Positions 18,771 to 29,000 of a stretch of DNA of 64,000 nt are shown piece by piece (the stretch's first letter is position 1; every line of letters begins with the position of its first letter). Position numbers and translations under genes: made by a program. The notes beneath the pieces were generated by a model that saw only the letters and a list, made by a program, of their open reading frames with translations, searched no databases and was not told the origin of the DNA. Source of the stretch: Azospirillum sp. RU38E (GTDB taxonomy: Bacteria > Pseudomonadota > Alphaproteobacteria > Azospirillales > Azospirillaceae); assembly GCF_900188385.1 (NCBI RefSeq), contig NZ_FZOI01000001.1, forward strand, positions 186,001 through 250,000, in the 5' to 3' direction.

Positions 18771-18853
18771 GGCCGCGTCATGGGTGACGGTGGGGGGATG
18801 AGGATCAGCCAACCGCTCTTCCGCCCCAATCGATACACCCACCCCAGAAAGAC

Positions 18854-18885
18854 CAAAAGCCGCCCCGGAAAATTCCTGGGCGGCG
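18854..18885 (-). terminator. Terminator of rpsU
   Basis: Read on the minus strand, GCCGCCC and GGGCGGC pair around an inner GGAA/TTCC stem, followed by TTTT. It begins about 60 bp after the rpsU stop and is a plausible intrinsic terminator. Confidence 0.7.
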
Positions 18886-18946
18886 ATCAATCCCGTATGC
18901 GAATAACTTCGCTACGAATTCAAGCGGGCGGAACCCGCAAGGGCGA

Positions 18947-19150
18947 TTAGTAGCCCTCGCGCTCCAGACGCTTGCGCAGCAGCTTGCGCGAACGGCGGAT
19001 GGCTTCAGCCTTCTCGCGGGCGCGCTTCTCTGACGGCTTCTCGTAATTGCGGCGCAGCTTCATTTCGCGGAAGATGCCCTCACGCTGCATCTTCTTCTTC
19101 AGCGCGCGCAGGGCCTGATCGACGTTGTTATCACGAACCAGAACTTGCAC
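18947..19150 (-). CDS. rpsU: 30S ribosomal protein S21
   Basis: S21 is a small basic protein of the 30S subunit that helps mRNA base-pair with 16S rRNA. From the GTG at 19150 it is 67 residues, reading (M)[21 protein letters not shown] and then [19 protein letters not shown], ending KRLEREGY. That length and N-terminus match family proteins. An ATG ten codons upstream ([10 protein letters not shown]) and a longer frame to 19255 are possible but would add residues not typical of S21. GGAAAG lies just upstream of the GTG. Confidence 0.93.
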   Translation of the reverse strand: MQVLVRDNNVDQALRALKKKMQREGIFREMKLRRNYEKPSEKRAREKAEAIRRSRKLLRKRLEREGY

Positions 19151-19379
19151 GGGACTTTCCACTCCAATGGATGCGCTCATCCGGCAAGCCGGCGTCACGC
19201 GATAGGGTTGATCATAGAAAGAAACGGCAATGGGAACCCTTTCAGGTCGTGCCATCGCCCGATCCAGTCGGCGGGGTTATACACATGCCCGCCGCGCTTG
19301 TGAAGGGCTTGCGGCGGTTCCCCGTCAGATTCATGCGGAATGGCCGACATGCGGGGGGTGAAAGCCGGTTTTCTGCGGT

Positions 19380-20189
19380 TCAGCCGAAGCGGCCGGTGAC
19401 GTAATCCTCTGTCCGGCGCTCGCGGGGGCGGGTGAAAACCTGCTCCGTATCGCCGAATTCCACCAATTCGCCCAGATGCATGAAGGCGGTCCAGTCGCTG
19501 ATTCGCGTGGCCTGCTGCATGTTATGGGTGACGATGGCGATGGTATAGCGGTCCTTCAACTGGTCGATCAACTCCTCGCATTTGGCGGTGGAGATCGGGT
19601 CCAGGGCGCTGGTCGGTTCATCCAGCAGCAGCACGGCGGGGCGGGTGGCGATGGCCCGCGCAATACACAGCCGCTGCTGCTGCCCGCCGGAGAGCGACAG
19701 GCCGGATTGCTGCAACTTGTCCTTCACCTCGTCCCACAGGGCGGCATCGCGCAGCGCCTGTTCCACCCGGGCCTCCAGCTCCGACCGGCCCAGCCGCTCA
19801 TAAAGCTTGATGCCAAAGGCGATATTGTCATGGATGGTCATGGGGAAGGGCGTGGGTTTCTGAAACACCATGCCCACCCGGGCGCGCAGCAGGTTGGGAT
19901 CTTGCCGGGGGGACAGGATATTCTGCCCGTCCAGCAGCACCTCCCCCTCCGCCCGCTGGCCCGGATACAGATCATAGATGCGGTTCAGCACCCGCAGCAG
20001 GGTGGATTTGCCGGAACCGGACGCGCCGATGAAGGCCGTCACCTCCCGTTCCCGCAGGTCGAGATTAATGTCTCTCAACGCATGAAAGCTACCGTAATGG
20101 AAGTTCAGGCGGCGGATGCTGACCTTGGCGTTGGTGGCACCGGTGGCCGGGGCGGGGGGCGCCATCTGCAAGCTTGTCTGTTGCATCAT
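19380..20189 (-). CDS. pstB: Phosphate ABC transporter ATP-binding protein
   Basis: PstB is the ATPase of the high-affinity phosphate importer. The 269-residue protein starts [17 protein letters not shown] and has Walker [18 protein letters not shown], the Q-loop [17 protein letters not shown] (the PTPFPMT stretch is diagnostic of PstB), signature [14 protein letters not shown], Walker [17 protein letters not shown] and the switch His in [12 protein letters not shown]. The ATG overlaps the pstA stop (ATGATGA region), indicating translational coupling. It is the last gene of pstSCAB; phoU, which often follows, is not here. Confidence 0.97.
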   Translation of the reverse strand: MMQQTSLQMAPPAPATGATNAKVSIRRLNFHYGSFHALRDINLDLREREVTAFIGASGSGKSTLLRVLNRIYDLYPGQRAEGEVLLDGQNILSPRQDPNLLRARVGMVFQKPTPFPMTIHDNIAFGIKLYERLGRSELEARVEQALRDAALWDEVKDKLQQSGLSLSGGQQQRLCIARAIATRPAVLLLDEPTSALDPISTAKCEELIDQLKDRYTIAIVTHNMQQATRISDWTAFMHLGELVEFGDTEQVFTRPRERRTEDYVTGRFG

Positions 20190-21037
20190 TTTCCCTTTCC
20201 GCCGGCGGACAGCGCGCGGGCGAGGATGTTCAGGGCCAGAATAACGATGGTGATCAGCAGCGACCCGGCCCAGGCCAGCTGCTGCCAGCCCTCATAGGGG
20301 CTGAGCGCGAACTGGAAGATGGTGACGGGCAGGTTGGCCATGGGGGCGTTCAGGTCGGTGGACCAGAACTGGTTGTTCAGCGCGGTGAACAGCAGCGGGG
20401 CGGTTTCCCCGCTGATGCGGGCGAAGGCCAGCAGCCCGCCCGTCACCAGCCCCGACCGCGCCGCGCGGTAGGAGATCAGGGTGATCACCTTCCAGCGCGG
20501 CGCGCCCAGGGCGGCGGCGGCCTCCCGGATCGTGTCCGGCACCAGCCGCAGCATATCTTCCGTGGTGCGCACCACCACCGGCACCACGATCACCGCCAGG
20601 GCGCAGGCACCGGCCCAGGCGGAGAAATGGCCCATGCGCATCACCAGCACTTCATAGATGAACAGGCCGACAATGATGCTGGGCGCGCTCAGCAGCACGT
20701 CATTGACGAAGCGCACCAGCTCCGCCAGGGGCTGCTTGCGGCCATATTCGGCCAGCCAGGTGCCGGCCAGCAGCCCCACCGGCAGGCCGATCAGCATGGC
20801 CATCAGGCTCATCGCCAGGCTGCCGAAAATGGCGTTCAGCAAGCCGCCATCCGATGATCCGGGCGGCGGCGTCATCTGGCTGAACAGGGCCAGGTTGAGG
20901 GCGCCAGCCCCCTTGACCACCAGCATCCCCAGGATCAGCAGCAGCCAGACCAGCCCGATCAGGGTGGCCACCAATGACAGCCCCATCATCACGGCATTGA
21001 TGATGCGGCGACGCAGATAGAGCGTGTTGTGTTGCAT
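20186..21037 (-). CDS. pstA: Phosphate ABC transporter permease
   Basis: PstA is one of two inner-membrane subunits that form the phosphate channel. The 283-residue protein starts [20 protein letters not shown] and has about six membrane helices. It carries the permease-ATPase coupling loop [22 protein letters not shown] near residue 180, and the [30 protein letters not shown] segment common to PstA. It starts a few bases after the pstC stop and overlaps pstB at its end, so the operon is tightly packed. Confidence 0.96.
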   Translation of the reverse strand: MQHNTLYLRRRIINAVMMGLSLVATLIGLVWLLLILGMLVVKGAGALNLALFSQMTPPPGSSDGGLLNAIFGSLAMSLMAMLIGLPVGLLAGTWLAEYGRKQPLAELVRFVNDVLLSAPSIIVGLFIYEVLVMRMGHFSAWAGACALAVIVVPVVVRTTEDMLRLVPDTIREAAAALGAPRWKVITLISYRAARSGLVTGGLLAFARISGETAPLLFTALNNQFWSTDLNAPMANLPVTIFQFALSPYEGWQQLAWAGSLLITIVILALNILARALSAGGKGK

Positions 21038-21040
21038 GGC

Positions 21041-22015
21041 TCAGGCCCCCCGCCGGCGTTCCAGATGCCGCAGCATCAGCCGGGCCGCCGTCAGCACGCC
21101 AAAGGTGATGACGAACAGCAGCAAGCCCAGCGCGATCAGGGAAGAGGTGTAGAGATCCCCTGTCGCCTCGGTAAATTCATTGGCGATGGCGGCGGAAATG
21201 GTGGTGCCGGGGGCCAGCAGCGACCCGGAAATCCGGTGCGCATTGCCGATGACGAAGGTGACGGCCATCGTCTCCCCCAGCGCCCGACCCAGGCCCAGCA
21301 TGATGCCGCCGACCACACCGGCCCGCGTATAGGGCAGCACCACGTTCCACACCACTTCCCAGGTGGTGCAGCCCAGCCCATAGGCGCTTTCGCGCAGCAG
21401 GGGCGGCACCGTGTCAAACACGTCGCGGGTGATGGCGGTGATGAAGGGCAGCACCATGATGCCCAAAATCAACCCCGCCGTCAGCACGCCGATACCATAG
21501 GGCGGCCCCTGGAAAAGCGCCCCGATCCAGGGCAATTCCCCCAGCGTGTCGATCAGAAAGGGCTGCACATGGTGTTGCAGAAAGGGCGCCAGCACGAACA
21601 GGCCCCAGATGCCATAGATGATGGAGGGGATGCCGGCCAGCAGTTCCACCGCAATGCCCAGCGGGCGTTTCAGCACCGGCGGGCAGCGTTCGGTCAGGAA
21701 CAGGGCGATGCCGAAACCCAGCGGCACCCCCACCAGCATGGCAATGATGGAGGTAACCAGGGTGCCGAAGATCGGCGCCAGTGCGCCGAATTTCTCCGTC
21801 ACCGGGTTCCAGGTCTCCGTCACCAGAAAGCCGAAGCCGAACTGGCGCAGGGCCGGCCAGGCCCCATCCAGAATGGACAGCACGATGCCGCCCAGCAGCA
21901 ACAGTACGAACAGGGCGAAACCGCCCGTCAGCCATTGGAAATACCGATCCTGGCGTTGATAGCGTCCTGCACGGGACAGGGTCGCTGCCGGCTCGGCAAT
22001 GATCAGATCGGCCAT
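21041..22015 (-). CDS. pstC: Phosphate ABC transporter permease
   Basis: PstC is the second channel-forming subunit of the phosphate importer. The 324-residue protein starts MADLIIAEPAATLSRAGRYQ and has a cytoplasmic head followed by about six membrane helices. FGALAPIFGTLVTSIIAMLVGVPLG, LAGIPSIIYGIWGLFVLAPF and the coupling loop LRESAYGLGCTTWEVVWNVVLPYTRAG are typical. It follows pstS after 107 bp that hold a hairpin, and it is 3 bp from pstA. Confidence 0.96.
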   Translation of the reverse strand: MADLIIAEPAATLSRAGRYQRQDRYFQWLTGGFALFVLLLLGGIVLSILDGAWPALRQFGFGFLVTETWNPVTEKFGALAPIFGTLVTSIIAMLVGVPLGFGIALFLTERCPPVLKRPLGIAVELLAGIPSIIYGIWGLFVLAPFLQHHVQPFLIDTLGELPWIGALFQGPPYGIGVLTAGLILGIMVLPFITAITRDVFDTVPPLLRESAYGLGCTTWEVVWNVVLPYTRAGVVGGIMLGLGRALGETMAVTFVIGNAHRISGSLLAPGTTISAAIANEFTEATGDLYTSSLIALGLLLFVITFGVLTAARLMLRHLERRRGA

Positions 22016-22054
22016 CGCTGCCGCTCCCCGCTGTCATTGGGGTGAAAACAAGGC

Positions 22055-22086
22055 CGGGGGTGAGCCGTGGCAGCGGCTCACCCCCG
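22055..22086 (-). terminator. Intra-operon hairpin between pstS and pstC
   Basis: A 13-bp perfect stem (CGGGGGTGAGCCG and its complement) with loop TGGCAG lies between pstS and pstC. On the minus strand it is followed by GCCTTGTTTTC, a modest T-rich tract. In binding-protein operons such hairpins often attenuate or protect mRNA so that the periplasmic protein is made in excess. That role is inference here. Confidence 0.65.
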
Positions 22087-22122
22087 AAAACCCTCTGCAA
22101 TCAAGATGTCCGCAACAGCGGC

Positions 22123-23178
22123 TTAGCCGGCATGGACCGGCTTGCCATTGGCATCCTTGATATGCTCGGCCCAGGTCTTGCGCACCATGTCGGCGACGCT
22201 GGCGGGCATCGGCACATAATCCAGCGCCTCAGCCTCCTTGCCGCCCTTCTTGTAGGCCCAGTCGAAGAATTTCAGCGCCTCGGCCGCAGCGGCCGGGTCT
22301 TCCACCTTCTCATGCATCAGGATGAAGCTGGCACCGGTGATCGGCCAGCTCTCGGCACCGGGCTGGTTGGTCAGGATGACGGCATAGCCCGGTGTATGGG
22401 CCCAGTCGGCATTGGCGGCGGCGGCCTGGAAGCTCTTGGCCTCCGGCTGCACCTTCTTGCCGGCGGGATTGATCAGGCCGGCATAGTTCATGTGGTTCTG
22501 CTTCACATAGGCATATTCCACATAACCGATGGCGCCGGCGGTCTGCTTGACCATGTTGGCAACGCCTTCATTGCCCTTGGCGCCAATGCCGGTCGGCCAT
22601 TGCACGGAGGCGGCAGCCCCGACCTTGCCTTCAAAATCCTTGCTCACCTTGGACAGGTAGTTGGTGAACAGGAAATTGGTGCCCGACCCATCGGAACGGT
22701 AGACCACGGCGATGGCGGTGTTGGGCAGCTTCACGCCCTTGTTCAGGGCGGCGATGGCCGGATCGTTCCACTTGGTGATCTCGCCCAGATAGATGCGGGC
22801 CAGCGTCGGGCCATCCAGGGTCAGTTCACCGGGGTTCAGCCCCGGAACGTTGATGGCTGGCACGGCACCGCCCATGATCATCGGCCATTGCACCAGCGCG
22901 TCCTGTTTCAGCTCCTCCTCCTTCAGGGGGGCGTCAGAGGCGCCGAAGGTCACGGTCTTGGCCTTGATCTGCTTGATCCCGCCACCGGAACCGATGGACT
23001 GGTAATTCAGACCGGTCCCCGTCTCCTTCTTGTAGCTGTCGGCCCATTTGGCATAGACGGGATAGGGGAAGGTGGCGCCCGCACCGCTGATATCGGCGGC
23101 GGGGGCAACCCCGGCAATGCCGAACCCGACCAGCGCCGCCAGGACCGGCGCCGCCAGGAAACGCGACATGATGCCCAT
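22123..23178 (-). CDS. pstS: Phosphate-binding periplasmic protein
   Basis: PstS binds phosphate in the periplasm and delivers it to PstCA. The 351-residue protein starts [20 protein letters not shown], with a signal peptide ending in APAAD. GGAG lies seven bases before this ATG; a longer frame to 23262 is unlikely. Family motifs are [65 protein letters not shown] and [11 protein letters not shown]. It heads pstSCAB. Phosphate-starvation control through PhoB is expected for the family, but I see no convincing Pho box in the upstream 100 bp. Confidence 0.97.
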   Translation of the reverse strand: MGIMSRFLAAPVLAALVGFGIAGVAPAADISGAGATFPYPVYAKWADSYKKETGTGLNYQSIGSGGGIKQIKAKTVTFGASDAPLKEEELKQDALVQWPMIMGGAVPAINVPGLNPGELTLDGPTLARIYLGEITKWNDPAIAALNKGVKLPNTAIAVVYRSDGSGTNFLFTNYLSKVSKDFEGKVGAAASVQWPTGIGAKGNEGVANMVKQTAGAIGYVEYAYVKQNHMNYAGLINPAGKKVQPEAKSFQAAAANADWAHTPGYAVILTNQPGAESWPITGASFILMHEKVEDPAAAAEALKFFDWAYKKGGKEAEALDYVPMPASVADMVRKTWAEHIKDANGKPVHAG

Positions 23179-23389
23179 GGAAATTCTCCAGGATGAAACA
23201 AGGGGGAACAGGGCTTCATGTAGGACCGCAATGTTTCCTTTCGGTGACCTTTGCCTAAACATTCTTTAATGTGATTGTCACTTGGGGGCGGCGTTTTCGG
23301 CCCTGTCGGTGGCTTGCGCGGCGGGCGGTGGCGGGGCACAATCGGCCCCCGTCGATCCCCTCCTTCCCGTTATTGCTGGAGCCTGCATC

Positions 23390-23944
23390 GTGGCCGTCCT
23401 GCCGATCATCCGCATGGGGCATCCCACCTTGCGCACCGTTGCCACGGCGCTGCCGGTGCGGCCTGGTTTGCCTTTCCCGGAAGAAATCCAACGGCTTGCG
23501 GGCGATATGATTGAAACGATGCTGGCGGCCCCCGGCATCGGGCTGGCCGCCCCGCAGGTGGATGTCAGCCAGCGCATCATCGTTTTCCGCGTTCCGGCGG
23601 AACGGGCCAGCGGGGCCGATGGTGACACCTCACTGGGCAATCAGGTGCTGATCAACCCGGAATTTGTCGCCCTGACAGATGAAAAAAAGCTGGGGTGGGA
23701 GGGGTGTCTCTCCATCCCCGGCCTGCGCGGCATTGTGCCACGCCACGTCCGTATCCGTTATCGGGGGTACGATCTGGATGGCGATCTGGTGGAGCGGGAG
23801 GCGACGGGCACCCATGCCCGCGTCATCCAGCATGAGCTGGATCATCTGGATGGTGTGCTCTATCTCGATCGGATGCCCGATCTGGGCAAGTTGACCTATA
23901 CCGAGGAAATGGTCCATTTCACGGCAGATGCCTTGAAGGGCTGA
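23390..23944 (+). CDS. def: Peptide deformylase
   Basis: The enzyme removes the formyl group from initiator methionine. I start at the GTG at 23390 (MAVLPIIRMGHPTLRTVA; 184 residues), with GGAG eight bases upstream, because the longer frame to 23282 adds an atypical leader. All three family motifs are present: GIGLAAPQ, EGCLSIPG and the metal-binding HELDHLDG. The EGCLSIPG and long insert (RASGADGDTSLGN) fit an alphaproteobacterial second deformylase. It begins a same-strand series with COQ9 (23 bp on) and a cyclase gene. Confidence 0.95.
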   Translation: MAVLPIIRMGHPTLRTVATALPVRPGLPFPEEIQRLAGDMIETMLAAPGIGLAAPQVDVSQRIIVFRVPAERASGADGDTSLGNQVLINPEFVALTDEKKLGWEGCLSIPGLRGIVPRHVRIRYRGYDLDGDLVEREATGTHARVIQHELDHLDGVLYLDRMPDLGKLTYTEEMVHFTADALKG

Positions 23945-23967
23945 ATCCCGCGCTGGAGCCGAATGCC

Positions 23968-24684
23968 ATGACCAATACTGAGACGACGGCCGGGGAATCG
24001 CCGCTGGCGGGTGTTACGGCCGAATTGCAGGCCCGCCGGGATGCCATCCTGCTGGCCATGCTGCCCGATGTGACCTTTGACGGCTGGACACCGGCCGCCA
24101 TGCGCCGGGGGGCCGAACAGGCCGGGTTCGACCCGCGGGAAGCCGAAGCAGCCTTCCCCGACGGCCCCTTGCAGGTGGTGGCCCATCTGGCCGACTGGGC
24201 CAACCGGCAGATGGCGGCCAAGCTGGCCACCACCGACCTGTCGGCCCTGAAGGTGCGCCAGCGCGTGGCGCTGGCCGTGCGCACCCGGCTGGAGATACTG
24301 ACACCCCATAAGGAGGCGCTGCGCCGGGCGGCCGCCCTGCTGGCCATGCCCCATGGCCTGCCCCTGGCCCCCCGCCTGCTTTATGCCACGGTGGATGCGG
24401 TGTGGAAGGCGGTGGGCGACCAGTCCAACGATTTCAATTTCTACACCAAGCGACTGCTGCTCTCCGGCGTGGTCAGCTCCACAGCCCTTTACTGGCTGGA
24501 TGATGCCTCGGAAGGCCATGCCGATACCTGGGCCTTCCTGGATCGCCGCATCAATGATGTGATGTGGGTGGGCCAGGGCATTGCCAAGGTGAAGGGCAGC
24601 AGCGGCAAGGCTGGCGACCTGCTGGTGCATCTGCCCTCACCAGCCCGCTTCATGCGCCATCTGCGCGGCGCGTTCAGCCATTGA
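23968..24684 (+). CDS. COQ9 family protein (ubiquinone biosynthesis)
   Basis: COQ9 proteins bind lipid and assist ubiquinone biosynthesis hydroxylation; they are shared by alphaproteobacteria and mitochondria. The 238-residue protein starts MTNTETTAGESPLAGVTAEL. The N-terminal half resembles a TetR-like helical domain. The conserved block VRTRLEILTPHKEALRRAAALLAMP, DAVWKAVGDQSNDFNFYTKR and YWLDDASEGHADTWAFLDRRI is diagnostic. It lies between def and a cyclase gene; its stop overlaps the proposed cyclase start. Confidence 0.93.
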   Translation: MTNTETTAGESPLAGVTAELQARRDAILLAMLPDVTFDGWTPAAMRRGAEQAGFDPREAEAAFPDGPLQVVAHLADWANRQMAAKLATTDLSALKVRQRVALAVRTRLEILTPHKEALRRAAALLAMPHGLPLAPRLLYATVDAVWKAVGDQSNDFNFYTKRLLLSGVVSSTALYWLDDASEGHADTWAFLDRRINDVMWVGQGIAKVKGSSGKAGDLLVHLPSPARFMRHLRGAFSH

Positions 24685-25922
24685 ACGGGCGTTCGGAAAG
24701 ACAGCAACCCGATGCGGCAGCACTGGAGGCGCTGGCCGGCTGGCTGGTTTCCGCCGGGCTGACGGGCCTGACGGAAATGGCACTGCTGGAAGGCTTCTGC
24801 CAGCGGCTCTGTGCGGCTGGCGTGGCGGTCAGTCGTTCTGTGGCCATCATCGACACGCTGCACCCGATCTTTGAAGGCCGCGCCTTCCGCTGGCGCGATG
24901 ATGGGGTGGAAGAAGAGGGGCTGATCGAATATGGCCCCACCACCGACGGGGAACTGGCGGAGAAATGGCGCCGCAGCATGTTTCAGGACATGCTGAACCG
25001 GTCGCTGTCGGAACTGCGCTGCCCGCTGATCGGGCCGGACCTGCCCGACTATTCGCATATGGAGGATATGCGGGCCACCGGCTCCACCGACTGCCTGGCC
25101 TTCATCCACCATTTCGCGCCCGATGGGGTGATGGGCGGGATGGATTGCGTCTATTCCTATTGCCTGACGCGGCAGATGGACGGGTTCAGCGCCGGCGAAC
25201 AGGCGGCGCTGCGCCGGCTGATGCCGCTTCTGGCCCTGTCCTTGAAAACCCTGTCGCTGGCCCGCATCGCCGGCACGCTGACCCAGGTTTATCTGGGCCG
25301 CGATGCCGGCCAGCGCGTGCTGTCGGGCCGGATTTCGCGCGGGGTGGCGGATCGGATCAATGCCGTGCTGTGGTTTTCCGACCTGCGCGGCTATACCCGC
25401 ATTTCCGACAGCGCCGCCCCGGACGCCATCATCCCGCTGCTGAATGATTATGCCGATGTCACCGTCTCTGCCATCCATAATGCCGGCGGGGATGTGCTGA
25501 AGCTGATCGGCGATGGCACGCTGGCCATTTTCAAGGCGGACGATCCGGCCGATGCCTGCCGCGCCGCCCTGGATGCCTGGGCCGATCTGCGCATCCGTCT
25601 GCGGGAGTTGAAGCAGCGCCGGGCGGCGGCGGGCCAGCCGGTGACGGATATCTATCTGGGCCTGCATATCGGCGATGTCTTCTATGGCAATATCGGCGGG
25701 CAGGACCGGCTGGATTTCACCGTCGTCGGCCCGGCGGTGAATGAGGTGGCGCGTATTGTTTCCATGTGCCGGTCGGTGGACCGGTCGCTGGTGACATCCG
25801 ATGCCTTTGCCGCCAGCAGCCCGCCTGAGGCGCGGGCGCGGCTGGTTTCCGTCGGGCGCTATGCCCTGCGCGGCGTCGGCCGGGCGCAGGAGCTGTTCAC
25901 GCTCGATCCTGCTCTTATCTGA
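24681..25922 (+). CDS. Class III adenylate/guanylate cyclase, soluble
   Basis: This is a class III nucleotidyl cyclase, probably making cAMP. I propose a TTG start that overlaps the COQ9 stop (TTGA), giving about 413 residues; there is no strong ribosome-binding site, so the start is uncertain. Residues about 1-190 form an N-terminal domain found in alphaproteobacterial cyclases (VSRSVAIIDTLHPIFEGRAFRW). The catalytic domain from about residue 215 shows VLWFSDLRGYTRISD (first metal Asp), GGDVLKLIGDGTLAIF (Lys and second metal Asp) and DFTVVGPAVNEVAR. Translation may be coupled to COQ9. No membrane segment is visible. Confidence 0.88.
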   Translation: MNGRSERQQPDAAALEALAGWLVSAGLTGLTEMALLEGFCQRLCAAGVAVSRSVAIIDTLHPIFEGRAFRWRDDGVEEEGLIEYGPTTDGELAEKWRRSMFQDMLNRSLSELRCPLIGPDLPDYSHMEDMRATGSTDCLAFIHHFAPDGVMGGMDCVYSYCLTRQMDGFSAGEQAALRRLMPLLALSLKTLSLARIAGTLTQVYLGRDAGQRVLSGRISRGVADRINAVLWFSDLRGYTRISDSAAPDAIIPLLNDYADVTVSAIHNAGGDVLKLIGDGTLAIFKADDPADACRAALDAWADLRIRLRELKQRRAAAGQPVTDIYLGLHIGDVFYGNIGGQDRLDFTVVGPAVNEVARIVSMCRSVDRSLVTSDAFAASSPPEARARLVSVGRYALRGVGRAQELFTLDPALI

Positions 25923-26014
25923 CGAATTACCTCCTTCGTTGGCACCACTGACCGTTGTGTCGCCACAATGGGATTGGCACTCTGTTGTCACGCTGAAGCG
26001 GGGGGTGGGAAAAC

Positions 26015-29000
26015 ATGCGGTCTTGGATGCAGATGGCCCTGGCGGCCGTCACCGTCATTCTGTTGGGTGTGGCCGGCTGGGGCGTTGCCCATTGGCTGGG
26101 ATCGGCAGGGGAACGGGGGGGCGTGGTGGCCACCGGGACCAACCCACCCCCTGCCGCATCGCCCGCTGAACCGGCCAGAACGACAGCGCCCGATTCGCGG
26201 CCGCTGACCGTCAGCAGCCAGCCGGTTCCCGATTCCCCCGCCTTCCGTTTCGCCCGCCTGTCCACCGAATCCGCCAATGCGGTGGCAGAGGCGTGTCTGG
26301 TGTTCAACCGCCCCCTGAACAGCACCCGTGCCGTCAATTATGCCGATTATGTGCAACTGCCGGAGGGGGTGACGGCCGGTTTCCGGGTCGATGGGCCGAA
26401 GCTCTGCCTGTCCGGTCTGGCCTTCGGGGCGGAGCATGAGGTGACGTTGCGCGCCGGCCTGCCGGCGGCTGATGGGGCCAAGCTGGCCGATGATCAGAAT
26501 GTCACCGTCAGCCTCTCCGACCGGGCGCCGGCGGTGGCGCTGGGCCAGGGCTTCATCCTGCCGCGCGAAACGGGCGACGGCCTGCCCATCACCACCGTCA
26601 ATGTCGACCGGCTGGAGGTGAAGCTCTACCGTGTCGGCGACCGGATGCTGGCCCGGATGCGGCAGGATTTCGTCGATGAACGCACCTTCTATCCCTATGC
26701 CGCGCGGGAGGTGGGGGAGGATACGGGCAAGCTGGTCTGGCAGGGGGAGGTGGCGGTGAAGGGGCCGCGCAATACCGCCGTCACCACCCTGTTCCCGCTG
26801 GCCGATGCCATCGGCAAACGCGAACCCGGCGCCTATCTGCTGACCGCGCGCAACCCCGATGCGCCCCGCAATGACGGGGAGGATGAATATTATTACTCTG
26901 AAAGCTACCGCCCGCAGGCGGGGCAATGGGTGGTGCAGTCCGATCTGGGGCTGACCAGCTTTCGCGGCGATGATGGCTTGACGCTCTCCGTCCGGTCGCT
27001 GGGCAGCGCCAAGCCGCTGGCCGGCGTGCGCCTGTCCCTGATCGCCCGCAATAATGAGGTGCTGGGGGAGGCGCGCACGGACGCCAAGGGGCTGGTGCGC
27101 TTTGATGCCGGGCTGCTGCGCGGGGAAGGCGGCATGGCCCCCGTCATGGTCATGGCCTATCAAAATGATGGCGATTTCAATTTCCTGGATTTGCGCCGTC
27201 CCGGCTTTGACCTGTCCGATCGCGGCGTAGAGGGCCGCCGCCCCTCTGCCGCTGTCGACGCCTTCCTTTATACCGAACGCGGCATTTATCGCCCTGGCGA
27301 GACGGTGCAGCTGACGGCCCTGCTGCGCGACCGGGAGGCGACGGCCCTGCCGGGCCGGCATCTGACCATCCGCATCCGTCGCCCCGACGGTAAGGAACAT
27401 CAGCGCTTCGATCTGGCCGACAAGGGCGGGGCGGCGGGCAGCCTGTCCGTGGTGCTGCCGGTCAGTGCCAGCCGGGGCCAATGGGAAGCCACCGCCCATG
27501 CCGATCCGGAAGGGCCGGCGGTGGGTTCCGTGCGCTTCCAGGTGCAGGATTTCGTGCCCCAACGGCTGGCGCTGGCCATCAATAACAAGCCGGAACGGCT
27601 GGCCCTGGGCGGTGAGCTGAGCCTGAATGTCAATGCCCGCTTCCTTTATGGCGCGCCCGGTGCCGATCTGGCCGGTGAAGCGCGCCTGACGCTGGAGCCG
27701 GACCCGGCCCCCTTCCCGGCCCATAAGGGCTTCACCTGGGGCATCCAAGCCGACCGGTTTGATGTGGAGCCGGTGGACCTGTCGGTCGATAATACCGACG
27801 CCAAGGGCGACACTGTGGTCACGGGGTCGCTGCCCGCCGGCCCGCTGGGCACCCAGCCGCTGCGCGCGGCGATTTCCGTCGCCATCCGGGAGCCGGGGGG
27901 CCGCGCCACATCGGAACAGGTTTATGTGCCGGTGCCGGTCACCCCGGTCAGCATCGGCATCCGCCCCCGTTTCCAGGATGCGGTGCCGGAAGGGGCGGAG
28001 GCCGGTTTCGATGTGATCGCGGTGGATGAGGCGGGCACAGCGGTGGCCGCCAAGGGCCTGTCCTGGCGGCTGGTCAAGGATAGCTCCACCTGGCAATGGT
28101 TCCGCAGCGGCGGCACCTGGAAATATCAGCGCGTGCCACGGGAAAAGGTGATTGCCAGCGGGGCGCTGGATATCGGCACCGACAAGCCGGCCAGTCTGGC
28201 CCAAAATGTCAGTTGGGGCAGCTACCGCCTGATCGTCACCGATGCCGCCAGCGGGGCGGCCACCTCTCTCGACTTTTACAGCGGCTGGTATGGCGAAAGC
28301 GGGCCGGACCGGCCCGACCGGTTGAAGCTGGCCGCGGACCGCGCCGGGTATAAGCCCGGCGACACGGCCCGGCTGCGCATTGACAGCGAGGCGGCGGGCG
28401 AGGCGCTGATCGTCATCGCCAATGAAACCGTGCATGAAACCCGCAGCGTCAGCGTCCCGGCGGGTGGGGCGGATGTGGATATCCCCATCGGGGCGGATTG
28501 GGGGCCGGGGGCCTATGCCCTGGTGACGCTCTACCGTCCGTTGACGGCCGATCTGGGCCATGCGCCGGTGCGCGCCGTGGGGGTGGCCTGGCTGGGGCTG
28601 GACCCGGCGCGCCGCACCCTGGATGTTTCTATCGGCACGCCGGACAAGATCCTGCCGCGCCAGTCCATCAAGGTGCCGGTGACGGTGAAGGGGGCCGGCA
28701 AGTCGGCCTATCTCACCCTGGCGGCGGTGGATCAGGGCATTTTGCAACTGACCCGCTTCCCCACGCCCAAGCCGCAGGATTATTACCTGACCAAGCGCGA
28801 GCTGGGCGTGTCCATGCGCGATGATTATGGCCGCCTGATCCGCGCCCAGGGCCAGGGCGATGACCAGGGCGGCGACGGGTTCGGCGGCAAGGGGCTGGAT
28901 GTGGTGCCCACCCGCACGGTGGCCCTGTTCTCCGGCATCGTGGCGCTGGATGGCGATGGCGAGGCGACCATTTCGCTGGATATCCCCGATTTCCAGGGTG

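Noticed and set aside
23179-23280. Pho box before pstS
   Set aside because: Only a weak GTGACA-like half site is found; no pair of CTGTCAT repeats at the right spacing.
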